Of a stretch of 64,000 nucleotides of DNA, positions 42,301-51,477 are shown piece by piece. This stretch comes from Xanthomonas sp. DAR 34887 (GTDB taxonomy: Bacteria > Pseudomonadota > Gammaproteobacteria > Xanthomonadales > Xanthomonadaceae): assembly GCF_041245805.1 (NCBI RefSeq), contig NZ_CP162490.1, positions 1,775,001 through 1,839,000 of the forward strand, in the 5' to 3' direction. How positions within the stretch are numbered: the stretch's first letter is position 1; each line of letters starts with the position of its first letter. Below the pieces are notes generated by a model, which searched no databases, was not told where the DNA came from, and worked only from the letters and a program-made list of their open reading frames with translations. The position numbers and the translations under genes were made by a program.

Positions 42301-42834
42301 TCAGGCGGCCATGCCTTCCTCGACACCCGACTCGATGCCGGCCATGGCGACGAACTCCTGGGTGGACAGCGCCGCATCGGCATCGAGCAGGATGACGAAG
42401 CGCTCGCCGACCTTGCCCATGCCGTGGATGAAATCGCGGCGAATGCCGGCGCCGAACGCCGGGGCCGGGGCGATGTCTTCGGCGGCGATCTCCAGCACTT
42501 CGCTGACCGCGTCCACCAGCAGCCCCAGCACCTGGCGCTCGTTGCCGTTGGCGACTTCGACGATGACGATGCAGGTGCGCTTGGTGACCTCGCTGGCGTC
42601 GCGGCCGAAACGCTGTTGCAGGTCCACCACCGGCACCACCGCGCCGCGCAGGTTGATCACCCCGCGCAATGCCGGCGGCATCATCGGCACGTCGGTCGGC
42701 GTGCGGTACTCGATGATTTCCTTGATGCCGAGGATGCCGACGCCGAACATCTCCTTGCCGAGCAGGAAGGTCAGGAACTGGTTGGGAGCGAGATCGGCGT
42801 CGCCGAACGGCACGGGCGATTCTTGTGCGGTCAT
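42301..42834 (-). CDS. cheW: chemotaxis coupling protein CheW
   Basis: SH3-like coupling protein of 177 residues joining CheA to receptors. Typical stretches: FLTFLLGKEMFGVGILGIKE near the start, VPMMPPALRGVINLRGAVVPVVDL in the middle, and GLLVDAVSEVLEI. The C-terminal tail of about 20 residues (ALSTQEFVAMAGIESGVEEG) is a little longer than in E. coli. It follows the first receptor gene by 9 bases and lies 61 bases upstream of the REC-EAL gene. Confidence 0.95.
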   Translation of the reverse strand: MTAQESPVPFGDADLAPNQFLTFLLGKEMFGVGILGIKEIIEYRTPTDVPMMPPALRGVINLRGAVVPVVDLQQRFGRDASEVTKRTCIVIVEVANGNERQVLGLLVDAVSEVLEIAAEDIAPAPAFGAGIRRDFIHGMGKVGERFVILLDADAALSTQEFVAMAGIESGVEEGMAA

Positions 42835-42843
42835 GGCCTGTCC

Positions 42844-44781
42844 TCAGAAGGTTTCGAAATGGGCTTCGTCGGGCATGCCACCGGCCAGCGCGAGCCGGCT
42901 CTCGGCGAAACGCCCCGACGGCTTGCGTGCAGCGGCACGCGGCGGCTGCGGTTGCGGCCGCCGCGCGCTGGAAGCGGCGGCACGGCGCGCCGGTGCCGCG
43001 CCGGCGAGCTTGAAGAAGCTCATCAGCTGCTGCAGTTGCTCGGCCTGGCCGCTCATTTCCTCGGCGGTGGCGGCCAGCTCCTCGGAGTTGGACGCGGCCT
43101 GCTGCGTGGTCTGGTTGAGCTGGCTGACCGCGCTGTTGATCTGGCTCACGCCGGAGGTCTGTTCCTCGGAAGCGGCGGTGATCTCCTGCACCAGGTCGGA
43201 GGTGCGCTTGATCGACGGCACCATCTCCTCGAGCAGCTTGCCGGCGTTCTCGGCCAGTTCGACGCTGGAGCCGGCGACGTCGCCGATCTCCTGCGCGGCG
43301 ATCTGGCTGCGTTCGGCCAGCTTGCGCACTTCCGCGGCGACCACGGCGAAGCCCTTGCCGTGTTCGCCGGCGCGCGCGGCCTCGATCGCCGCGTTCAGCG
43401 CCAGCAGGTTGGTCTGGTAGGCGATGTCGTCGATGATGCCGATCTTCTGCGCGATCTGCTTCATCGCGTGCACCGTGGCGCGGACCGACTCGCCGCCGTC
43501 CAGCGCCTGGCTGGAGGCCTTGCTGGCCATGCCGTCGGTGACTTTGGCGTTCTCGGTGTTCTGCGCGATCGAGGCGGTCATCTGCTCCAGCGAGGCGCTG
43601 GTTTCCTCCACACCGGCGGCCTGCTCGCTGGCCGCCTGGCTCAGCGACTGCGCGGTGGCGCTGACTTCCTCCGAGGCGCTGGCCAGGGATTCGGCGCTGC
43701 CGTTGACCTCGTTGACCACCTGCGACAGGCGCGCGATGGTGTCGTTGACGTAGTTCTTCATCTCCGCATAGGCGCCATCGTAGGACTTGTCGATGCTCTG
43801 GGTCAGGTCGCCCTCGGCCATCGCGCCCATCACCCGCACCACGTCGCGGATGCTGTCGCCGGTGGTGACGACCAGCTCGTTCAAGCCCTGGCCCATCTCG
43901 CGCTGGAAGCCGGCCAGGCCGTCCAGCGTGACCTGTTCGGAGAAGTCGCCGCGGTTGGCGGCCTGGACCACGCGGCGTTGGCCGTCGATGACCAGCTTCA
44001 GCCGCTCGACCATGCTGCGCATCGCGTACAGCGCGCTGCCGCTGTCGTTGGCGCGCACCTGTACTTCCAGCGCCAGGTCGCCCTGCGCCACCTTGTTGGC
44101 GATCTCGGCGACGTAGGCCGGCTCGCCGCCGAGCAGTCGGCTGAGGATGCGCACGATGAACACGGATACCACCACGCCGAGCAGCAGCGCGATCGCGATC
44201 GCCACCGCGATCAGCGTCCGCGACGAGGCATACAACGTGTCGGCGGCGGCACTGGCCGCGTCGCCGCCCTTGACGTTGAGGGCGACAAGCTTGGTCAGCG
44301 TGTCGGCGGTGCCGCGGTAGATCTCGCGCTGCTCGCCGTTGAGCAATGCCAGTGCCTCCTTAGTCTTGAGCTGGCGAGACAGATCGAGCACGCGATTGTG
44401 CAGCGCCATGTAGCGGTCGAACTTGGCCGAGAATTCCTCGTACAGCGCGCGCTCTTCGGACGAGGAGATCAGTTTGACGTAGCTCTGTCGGCTCTTGCCG
44501 AAGCTTTCGACGGTGCGCTGCATGCGCGCGTCGTAGTCCTGCATCTCGGCCGGGTTCTCGGTAATGACGTGCTGCAGTTCGTACAGGCGCAGCTGGGTGA
44601 AGCCGGCATTCATCTCCTGGATGTTGCGCACGCTGGGCAGCCAGTTGCCGGCAATGTCGGTGGACGATGCGTTGATCTTGGACATTTGCAGCATGGCGAA
44701 GCCGCCCATGCCGAGCATGAGCAGCAGTACCAGGCCGAAGCCCAGGCCGATGCGCGTTGCGATTTTCATGTTGCCGAACAT
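42844..44781 (-). CDS. methyl-accepting chemotaxis protein with periplasmic sensor
   Basis: Receptor of 645 residues with classical topology: first membrane segment (LGFGLVLLLMLGMGGFAML, about residues 13-31), a periplasmic four-helix-bundle domain to about 185, second membrane segment (LIAVAIAIALLLGVVVSVFIV), HAMP, an extra HAMP-like stretch, and the signalling hairpin with the tip region AAIEAARAGEHGKGFAVVA. The C-terminus ends PDEAHFETF, resembling the NWETF pentapeptide that tethers CheR and CheB. The four-helix sensor gives no ligand clue. It lies 67 bases after the second receptor gene and 9 bases before cheW. Its signalling-domain DNA is nearly identical to that of the two neighbouring receptors. 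Confidence 0.94.
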   Translation of the reverse strand: MFGNMKIATRIGLGFGLVLLLMLGMGGFAMLQMSKINASSTDIAGNWLPSVRNIQEMNAGFTQLRLYELQHVITENPAEMQDYDARMQRTVESFGKSRQSYVKLISSSEERALYEEFSAKFDRYMALHNRVLDLSRQLKTKEALALLNGEQREIYRGTADTLTKLVALNVKGGDAASAAADTLYASSRTLIAVAIAIALLLGVVVSVFIVRILSRLLGGEPAYVAEIANKVAQGDLALEVQVRANDSGSALYAMRSMVERLKLVIDGQRRVVQAANRGDFSEQVTLDGLAGFQREMGQGLNELVVTTGDSIRDVVRVMGAMAEGDLTQSIDKSYDGAYAEMKNYVNDTIARLSQVVNEVNGSAESLASASEEVSATAQSLSQAASEQAAGVEETSASLEQMTASIAQNTENAKVTDGMASKASSQALDGGESVRATVHAMKQIAQKIGIIDDIAYQTNLLALNAAIEAARAGEHGKGFAVVAAEVRKLAERSQIAAQEIGDVAGSSVELAENAGKLLEEMVPSIKRTSDLVQEITAASEEQTSGVSQINSAVSQLNQTTQQAASNSEELAATAEEMSGQAEQLQQLMSFFKLAGAAPARRAAASSARRPQPQPPRAAARKPSGRFAESRLALAGGMPDEAHFETF

Positions 44782-44848
44782 AGAGGTGGTCTCTGGTAGC
44801 GGGAGGCGATTCCACGCATGGGCGCGGGCCGGTACAGTGGTAGGTGGA

Positions 44849-46849
44849 TCAAAAGCTGTCGAAGTGGAGTTCGTCCGGGGCGGTCACCAGCGCCAGCCCG
44901 GCCTCGCCGTAGGTGCGCGGCCGGGCGTGTGCGGCCGCTTTCCTGCCGCCGCCAGTGCGCGCCACGCCGACCGGCCGGCGCGCCGGCGCCAGATAGTTGG
45001 TGCGGAAGAAGCCCATCAGCTGCTGCAGCTGTTCGGCCTGGCCGCTCATTTCCTCGGCCGTGGCGGCCAGTTCCTCGGAATTGGCCGCGGCCTGCTGAGT
45101 GGTCTGGTTGAGTTGGCCGACCGCGCCATTGATCTGGCTCACGCCCGAGGTCTGTTCCTCGGAGGCGGCGGTGATCTCCTGCACCAGGTCGGAGGTGCGG
45201 CGGATCGACGGCACCATCTGCTCGAGCAGCTTGCCGGCGTTCTCGGCCAGCTCGACGCTGGAGCTGGCGACATCGCCGATCTCCTGCGCGGCGATCTGGC
45301 TGCGCTCGGCCAGCTTGCGCACTTCCGCGGCGACCACGGCGAAGCCCTTGCCGTGTTCGCCGGCGCGCGCGGCCTCGATCGCCGCGTTCAGCGCCAGCAG
45401 GTTGGTCTGGTAGGCGATGTCGTCGATGATGCCGATCTTCTGCGCGATCTGCTTCATCGCCGCGACCGTGGAGCGCACCGCCTCGCCACCCTCGCTGGCC
45501 TCGCGCGAGGCCTTGGCGGCCATGCCGTCGGTGACCTTGGCGTTCTCGGTGTTCTGCGCGATCGACGCGCTCATCTGCTCCAGCGCCGCGCTGGTTTCCT
45601 CAACGCCGGCGGCCTGCTCGCTGGCCGCCTGGCTCAGCGACTGCGCGGTGGCGCTGACCTGCTCGGAGGCGCTGGCCAGCGCCTCGGCGTTGACGTTGAC
45701 CTCGCCGACCACCTGCGCCAGGCGCGAGACGGTGGCGTTGAGGCTGTCGCACAGTTCCTTCAGCTGGCCCTGGCAGGCGACGTCGGCGGTGCGGGTCAGG
45801 TCGCCGTCCTCGATCGCCTTGAGCACCTTGCGCACCTCGTCGATCGGACCGATCACCGTGTCCAGGGTCTGGTTGACGCCGGCGACGATGCGGCGGAAGT
45901 CGCCGTGATGCAGGCTGGCATCGGCGCGCACGTCCAGGCGGCCGGCCGCGGCCGCGTCGACCAGCAGGTCGGTGTCGCGGATCAGCGCGCGCAGGTTGGT
46001 GCGCACCTGTTCGACGGTGTCGTTGATGAACGCCTTCTTGCCCGGGAAACGCTGCAGCGGTGCATCGAAGTTGCCGCGGCCGAACTCGGCGATGCAGGCC
46101 ATCGACTGTTTCTTGACCGCGATGTGCCCGGCGACCATGCGGTTGATGCCGTCGGCCATGCTGCGGAAGTCGCCATCGAAGCGGGCGCTGTCGATGGTCA
46201 CGTCGATATCGCCGGCGTCGTGCTCGGCGGACATGTGGTTCATCTGCGCGATCAGTCCCAGCAGGTTGCGGCGCACCTGTTCGATGGTGTCGTTGATGAA
46301 CGCCTTCTTGCCGGGGAAGCGCTCCAGCGGCGCCTGGAAGTTGCCGCGGCCGAACTCGGCGATGCAGGCCATGGCCTTCTTCTTGGTCGCGATGTGGTCG
46401 CCGACCATGCGGTTGATGCCTTCGGCGATGGCGCGGAACTCGCCTTCGAAACGCTGACCGTCGATCACCACGTCGATGTCGCCGGCATCGTGTTCGCGGG
46501 TCATGCGCCCGATCTCTTCGCTGAGCAGGCGCACGCCCGACTGCACTTCGCGCAGCGCCAGCAGGATCTCGCAGGCCTGGTCGTTGCGCACCGTCGGCAT
46601 CACCACGTCGAAGTTGCCGCGGGCGAAGCGCGCCAGGGTGGTGGTGGCGATGCCCAGCGAGCGCGAGATCGCATACGCCACGTAAGCGAGCACCGCGCCG
46701 CCCAGGATCGCCGTGGCGACGGCCAGTGCCAGCACCTGGCCTGGCGGCAGCGCCAGCGCGAAACCGGCCACGCTGGCTGCCAGGGGCAGCAGCGCGGCGA
46801 CACAGCAGCCAGTCCATAGCTTTGCGGAGAGTGAGGTGGCGTTGGACAT
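44849..46849 (-). CDS. methyl-accepting chemotaxis protein with two tandem cytoplasmic modules
   Basis: Receptor of 666 residues lacking a periplasmic sensor: two membrane segments (about residues 13-35 and 40-60) are separated by only a few residues. After a first HAMP-like region come two 90-residue modules (116-205 and 206-295) of the pattern EHDAGDIDV, then GINRMV, then EFGRGNF, then FPGKKAFINDT. A further HAMP-like stretch and the signalling hairpin (tip AAIEAARAGEHGKGFAVVA) follow. The tail ends PDELHFDSF, a variant of the NWETF tether. Such chains of HAMP-type modules suggest sensing at the membrane or in the cytoplasm. No PAS or other known ligand domain was seen. Confidence 0.92.
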   Translation of the reverse strand: MSNATSLSAKLWTGCCVAALLPLAASVAGFALALPPGQVLALAVATAILGGAVLAYVAYAISRSLGIATTTLARFARGNFDVVMPTVRNDQACEILLALREVQSGVRLLSEEIGRMTREHDAGDIDVVIDGQRFEGEFRAIAEGINRMVGDHIATKKKAMACIAEFGRGNFQAPLERFPGKKAFINDTIEQVRRNLLGLIAQMNHMSAEHDAGDIDVTIDSARFDGDFRSMADGINRMVAGHIAVKKQSMACIAEFGRGNFDAPLQRFPGKKAFINDTVEQVRTNLRALIRDTDLLVDAAAAGRLDVRADASLHHGDFRRIVAGVNQTLDTVIGPIDEVRKVLKAIEDGDLTRTADVACQGQLKELCDSLNATVSRLAQVVGEVNVNAEALASASEQVSATAQSLSQAASEQAAGVEETSAALEQMSASIAQNTENAKVTDGMAAKASREASEGGEAVRSTVAAMKQIAQKIGIIDDIAYQTNLLALNAAIEAARAGEHGKGFAVVAAEVRKLAERSQIAAQEIGDVASSSVELAENAGKLLEQMVPSIRRTSDLVQEITAASEEQTSGVSQINGAVGQLNQTTQQAAANSEELAATAEEMSGQAEQLQQLMGFFRTNYLAPARRPVGVARTGGGRKAAAHARPRTYGEAGLALVTAPDELHFDSF
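45965..46504 (-). repeat. two tandem 270-bp coding repeats within receptor gene
   Basis: Two in-frame 270-base units encode residues 116-205 and 206-295 of the second receptor. A TTGATGAACGCCTTCTTG block (plus strand) recurs at 46023 and 46293, exactly 270 bases apart. The same module occurs four times in the neighbouring receptor gene. Confidence 0.9.
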
Positions 46850-46923
46850 GACGGTGTACCTATGGCTGTTGGGTTGGCGCGTCCCGGCCGTGTCGCGGCC
46901 GATTCCGGGTGGCGGTTGCGGGG

Positions 46924-49314
46924 TCAGAACGTTTCGAACGCGGTTTCGTCCAGCCGTGCCGCCGCCGGACTGTTGCCGGCGAAGGCGCGCAGGCGCGGCG
47001 CCCGCGCTACCGGCGCTGGCGTGCGCCGCGGCAACGGGGTCGGGACGGACGCGGCAGTGGCCGGGTTGGTCTTGAAGAAGTTCATGAGCAGTTGCAGTTG
47101 TTCTGCCTGGCTACTCACTTCTTCGGCCGTGGCGGCCAATTCTTCAGCGTTGGCGGCCGATTGCTGCGTGGTCTGGTTGAGCTGGCCCACTGCGCAGTTG
47201 ATCTGGCCGACGCCGGAGGTCTGTTCCTCGGAAGCGGCGCTGATCTCCTGCACCAGGTCGGAGGTGCGGCGGATCGACGGCACCATCCCGTCGAGCAGGC
47301 GCCCGGCGCTTTCCGCCAGGTCCACGCTGGACCCGGCCACGTCGCCGATCTCGTGCGCGGCGACCTGGCTGCGCTCGGCCAGCTTGCGCACTTCCGCGGC
47401 GACCACGGCGAAGCCCTTGCCGTGCTCGCCGGCGCGCGCGGCCTCGATCGCCGCGTTCAGCGCCAGCAGATTGGTCTGGTAGGCGATGTCGTCGATGATG
47501 CTGATCTTCCTGGCGATCTCCTTCATCGCCGCGACCGTGGCGCGCACTGCTTCGCCGCTCTCGGCGGCTTCGCGCGAGGCCTTGGCGGCCATGCCGTCGG
47601 TGACCTTGGCGTTCTCGGAATTCTGCGAGATCGAGGCCGTCATCTGCTCCAGCGACGCACTGGTCTCCTCCACGCCAGCCGCCTGTTCGCTGGCCGCCTG
47701 GCTCAGCGACTGCGCGGTGGCCGACAGCTGCTCGGAGGCGCTGGCCAGGGTGGCGGCGTTGCCGTTGACCTCGTTGACGATGCCGGTGAGCTTGTCGATG
47801 GTGGCGTTGACGTAGCGCTGCATGTCGGCGAAGGCGCCTTCGTAGTGGCCCTGCACCTTGCAGCTCAGGTCGCCCTCGGCGACCGCGCCCATCACCTTGA
47901 TCACGTCGCCGACGCTGCGCAGGTTGCCGCGCGCCTGCTCGATGGTGTCGTTGATGAAGGCCTTCTTGCCGGGCAGCTGCGCCAGCGGCGCGTCGAAGTT
48001 GCCGCGGCCGAACTCGGCGACCACGCCCATCGCCAGTTTCTTGACCGCGATGTGTGCGGCGACCATCTGGTTGATGCCGTTGCCCATCGCGCCGAAGTCG
48101 CCCTCGAACTTGGCGGTGTCGATGACCACGTCGATGTCGCCCCTGTCGTGCTCGGCGGACATGCGATTGATCTCGGCGATCAGGTGCTTGAAGTTGCCGC
48201 GCACGTGTTCGACGGTGTCGTTGATGAAGGCCTTCTTGCCGGGCAGCTGCGCCAGCGGTGCGTCGAAGTTGCCGCGGCCGAACTCGGCGACCACGCCCAT
48301 CGCCAGCTTCTTGACCGCGATGTGCGCGGCCACCATCCGGTTGATGCCGTCGCCCATGGCGCGGAAGTCGCCTTCCAGCCTGGCGGTGTCGATGGCCACG
48401 TCGATGTCGCCGGCGTCGTGCTCGGCGGACATGCGGTTGATCTCGGCGATCAACTGCTTGAAGTTGCCGCGCACGCGCTCGATGGTGTCGTTGATGAAGG
48501 CCTTCTTGCCGGGCAATTGCGCCAGCGGCGCGTCGAAGTTGCCGCGGCCGAATTCGGCGACCACGCCCAGCGCCAGTTTCTTGACCGCGATGTGCCCGCC
48601 GACCATGCGGTTGATGCCCTCGGCCATGCCGCGGAAATCGCCCTGGAACTGCGCGCTGTCGATGACCGCGTCGATCTCGCCGGCCTCGTGCTGGTCGGAC
48701 ATCCGGCGCATTTCCGCGATCAGCCCGGTCAGGTTGCGGCGCACCTGCTCGATGGTGTCGTTGATGAAGGCCTTCTTGCCGGGGAACGCGGCCAGCGGCG
48801 CGGCGAAATTGCCGCGGCCGAATTCGGCCACGCAATCGATCGCCTGCTTGTTCACGCCGATGTGCCCGGCGACCATCGCGTTGATGCTGACCGCCAGGTC
48901 GCGGTGGGTGCCGGGCCAGCGCGCCGGATCCAGCGCCGCATCGCACTCACCGGCGGCGTGCGCGCTGGCCATGTGGCTGACGTCGGCATGGAACCGGCGC
49001 AGGTCGGTCTGTGCGGTGCGCAGCAGCTGCGCCACTTCGTTGTCGGTTGCGGCGGTTGCCGGCACGATGTGCTCCAGGTCGCCGCCTACCAGCGCGTCCA
49101 GCCCGGCGGTGGCCAGGTTCAGCGTGCGCGCCGCGGCGAGCGCGGCCCAGCCCAGCAGGCCGGCGCCGGCCAGCGTCGCGACCGCGACCAGCGCCAGCGC
49201 GGCGCCCTGCGCGAGCGGAAGGAGCAGCGCCGTGGCGGCGGCAGCGGCGGGCAGGGCGACGGCGATGGCCGCGGTGTTCAATAACGTGGTCGCGATCCGT
49301 GAGCGATGAGACAT
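46924..49314 (-). CDS. methyl-accepting chemotaxis protein with four tandem cytoplasmic modules
   Basis: Receptor of 796 residues, unusually long because of four 90-residue modules at about 115-204, 205-294, 295-384 and 385-474. Modules 2-4 are very similar, sharing EFGRGNFDAPLAQLPGKKAF; the first is more diverged. The N-terminus has two membrane segments (about 11-33 and 38-60) with almost no periplasmic loop. A final HAMP-like stretch (GDLSCKVQGHYEGAFADMQ) leads to the signalling hairpin with AAIEAARAGEHGKGFAVVA. It ends LDETAFETF, an NWETF-like tether. The receptor is 74 bases upstream of the two-module receptor and 64 bases after cheA. The two genes look like duplicates that differ in module number. 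Confidence 0.92.
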   Translation of the reverse strand: MSHRSRIATTLLNTAAIAVALPAAAAATALLLPLAQGAALALVAVATLAGAGLLGWAALAAARTLNLATAGLDALVGGDLEHIVPATAATDNEVAQLLRTAQTDLRRFHADVSHMASAHAAGECDAALDPARWPGTHRDLAVSINAMVAGHIGVNKQAIDCVAEFGRGNFAAPLAAFPGKKAFINDTIEQVRRNLTGLIAEMRRMSDQHEAGEIDAVIDSAQFQGDFRGMAEGINRMVGGHIAVKKLALGVVAEFGRGNFDAPLAQLPGKKAFINDTIERVRGNFKQLIAEINRMSAEHDAGDIDVAIDTARLEGDFRAMGDGINRMVAAHIAVKKLAMGVVAEFGRGNFDAPLAQLPGKKAFINDTVEHVRGNFKHLIAEINRMSAEHDRGDIDVVIDTAKFEGDFGAMGNGINQMVAAHIAVKKLAMGVVAEFGRGNFDAPLAQLPGKKAFINDTIEQARGNLRSVGDVIKVMGAVAEGDLSCKVQGHYEGAFADMQRYVNATIDKLTGIVNEVNGNAATLASASEQLSATAQSLSQAASEQAAGVEETSASLEQMTASISQNSENAKVTDGMAAKASREAAESGEAVRATVAAMKEIARKISIIDDIAYQTNLLALNAAIEAARAGEHGKGFAVVAAEVRKLAERSQVAAHEIGDVAGSSVDLAESAGRLLDGMVPSIRRTSDLVQEISAASEEQTSGVGQINCAVGQLNQTTQQSAANAEELAATAEEVSSQAEQLQLLMNFFKTNPATAASVPTPLPRRTPAPVARAPRLRAFAGNSPAAARLDETAFETF
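47893..48972 (-). repeat. four tandem 270-bp coding repeats within receptor gene
   Basis: A TTGATGAAGGCCTTCTTGCC block (plus strand) recurs at 47951, 48221, 48491 and 48761, exactly 270 bases apart each time. Each unit encodes one 90-residue HAMP-type module. Near-identity of the inner copies suggests recent duplication or gene conversion. Confidence 0.92.
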
Positions 49315-49378
49315 GGCAGCGATTCCTGGCTAGCGTCTATGGGTGGTGTGGGTGCGCAACGCACCCGGCGGGGCGGTG

Positions 49379-51463
49379 TCAGGCCGCCAGCGCATCGGTG
49401 GAAGGTTCGACTTGCGACAGCAGCGAGGGCACATCCAGGATCAGCGCGACGCCGCCGCTGCCGAGGATGCTCGACCCGCTGATGCCCTTGACCCCGGCGA
49501 ACACCTTGGACAGCGGCTTGATCACGGTCTGCCATTCGCCCAGCAGCGTGTCCACGACCAGGCCGAAGCGCTGCGCGCCCTGGCGGATCACCACGATGCT
49601 CTCGCGCGGCGGCGGCGCGCCGGCGATGCCGAACAGCGAACGCAGGCGCACGTACGGCAGCACCCCGCCGCGCAGGTCGATGTAGTCGCTCTGGTAGTTC
49701 GGCGCGAACTCCACGCATTCCTCGACCACGTCCAGCGGCACCACGAACACCGACTTGCCGACGCCGACCTGGAAGCCGTTGATGATCGCCAGGGTCAGCG
49801 GCAGCCGCACCGAGATGGTGGTGCCCACGTCCTGCTGGCTGCTGATGTCCACGCTGCCGCGCAGCGCGGTGATGTTGCGCTTGACCACGTCCATGCCGAC
49901 GCCGCGACCGGACAGGTTGGTGACCTTCTCGGCGGTGGAGAAGCCCGGCTCGAAGATCAGCGCGAACACCTCGCGGTCGGACAGGCTGCGGCCGGGCTCG
50001 ATCAGGCCGCGCTCCAGCGCCTTGGCCAGGATCCGGTCGCGGTTCAGGCCGCCGCCGTCGTCGCTGATCTGGATGACCACGCTGCCCGAATCGTGGAATG
50101 CGTTGAGCCGCACCGTGCCGCGCACCGGCTTGCCGCGCGCCTGGCGCAGTTCGGCCGGCTCGATGCCGTGGTCCATCGCGTTGCGCACCAGGTGGGTCAG
50201 CGGATCGGCGATCTTTTCCACCACCGACTTGTCCAGCTCGGTGTCCTCGCCGTTGACCACCAGCACGATGTCCTTGCCCAGTTCGCGCGCCACGTCGTGG
50301 ACCACGCGATGGAAGCGGCTGAAGGTGGCGCCGATCTTGACCATGCGCAGCTGCAGCGCGCTCTCGCGCACTTCCTCGACCAGGCCGGCCAGGATCGAAG
50401 TGGATTCGAGCAGTTGCGTGTCGCCGGTGCGCTGCGCGTTGGCGCCGGTGCTGGCGACAGCGATGATCAGTTCGCCGACCAGGTCGATCATGCGGTCGAG
50501 CTTGTCGGCATCGACGCGGATCGAGCCGCCCTCGCTGCGCGCGGCGGCGGGTGCCGCTGCGGCCGCTGCGGCCTTGGCCGGCGCGGCGGGAGCGGCGTGC
50601 GCGGGGGCAGCCGCGGCAACGGGCGCGGCCGGCGCAGCCGCCGGTTCCGGGCTGCCGAAGTTGGCGAAGTCGTCGGCGTGGCCGTGGCCGGCGGCCTCGG
50701 CCACCAGCAGCGGCAGCTCCAGATTGGCGGCATCGCCGTGCGGATCCACCGCCAGCACCTGCAGCTCGCAGTCGTCGCGGACGAATTCGAAGATGTCCTC
50801 GATCGCGGCCTGCTTCGCGTCGGAGCGCAACAGGATGTCGAAGCCCAGATAACAGGCTTCCGGATCCAGCTCCGGCAGCGCCGGCACGCGCTCGTGGCGG
50901 GTGCGGACCGCTTCCAGCGTGCCCAGGCTGCGCAGGCAGCGGATCAGGTGCAGCGGCGAGTTGCCGAAGCGCAGCGCATCGCTGAACAGTTGCAGCGAGA
51001 TCCGCCAGTAGCCGGTGTGCGCCGCGGCGGTGGGCGCGACTGCGGCGGCGGCCGCCGGCGCGGCGGCCGGTTGCAGGTAGGTCTGCAGGCGCGCCAGCAA
51101 CGGCTCGCCCTCGGCGGCGAGCACCGCTGCGTCGGTCTTGGCGCCGGCCGCGGCTTCCACCAGCGCGCGGATGTGGTCGCAACAGGCCAGCATCAACTGG
51201 ATCAGCTCCGAATCCAGCGCCACTACGTGTTCGCGCACCAGATCCAGCACGCTTTCCACGACATGGGTGAAGCCCACCAGTTGCGCCAGGTCGAACAGTC
51301 CGCCGGAACCCTTGATGGTGTGCGCGGCGCGGAAGATGGCGTTGACCGCGTCCGGACCGGCTTCGCCGCGTTCGGCTTCCAGCAGGTTGCGTTCCATGTC
51401 CTCGAGCAGTTCGCGGCTCTCGGCGATGAAGGTCTGCAGCAGCTTAGCGAGATTCATGGGCAT
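49379..51463 (-). CDS. cheA: chemotaxis histidine kinase CheA
   Basis: Hybrid chemotaxis kinase of 694 residues. The P1 phosphotransfer domain carries His48 in FRAAHTIKGSGG. A region up to about residue 260 probably holds the P2-like part (YWRISLQLFSDALRFGNSPL), followed by a long Ala/Pro-rich linker near 265-300. Then come the dimerisation domain (RVDADKLDRMIDLVGELI), the ATP-binding domain with N box (LVRNAMDHGIEP), G1 (SDDGGGLN) and G2 (LSGRGVGMDVVK), and the CheW-like P5 domain. The start is set at 51463 (MPMNLAKLLQ); ATG 51457 is equally possible. It lies 14 bases after the STAS gene. Phosphotransfer targets in this operon are CheB and the REC-EAL protein. Confidence 0.95.
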   Translation of the reverse strand: MPMNLAKLLQTFIAESRELLEDMERNLLEAERGEAGPDAVNAIFRAAHTIKGSGGLFDLAQLVGFTHVVESVLDLVREHVVALDSELIQLMLACCDHIRALVEAAAGAKTDAAVLAAEGEPLLARLQTYLQPAAAPAAAAAVAPTAAAHTGYWRISLQLFSDALRFGNSPLHLIRCLRSLGTLEAVRTRHERVPALPELDPEACYLGFDILLRSDAKQAAIEDIFEFVRDDCELQVLAVDPHGDAANLELPLLVAEAAGHGHADDFANFGSPEPAAAPAAPVAAAAPAHAAPAAPAKAAAAAAAPAAARSEGGSIRVDADKLDRMIDLVGELIIAVASTGANAQRTGDTQLLESTSILAGLVEEVRESALQLRMVKIGATFSRFHRVVHDVARELGKDIVLVVNGEDTELDKSVVEKIADPLTHLVRNAMDHGIEPAELRQARGKPVRGTVRLNAFHDSGSVVIQISDDGGGLNRDRILAKALERGLIEPGRSLSDREVFALIFEPGFSTAEKVTNLSGRGVGMDVVKRNITALRGSVDISSQQDVGTTISVRLPLTLAIINGFQVGVGKSVFVVPLDVVEECVEFAPNYQSDYIDLRGGVLPYVRLRSLFGIAGAPPPRESIVVIRQGAQRFGLVVDTLLGEWQTVIKPLSKVFAGVKGISGSSILGSGGVALILDVPSLLSQVEPSTDALAA

Positions 51464-51477
51464 GGGGTTGGCGCCGA

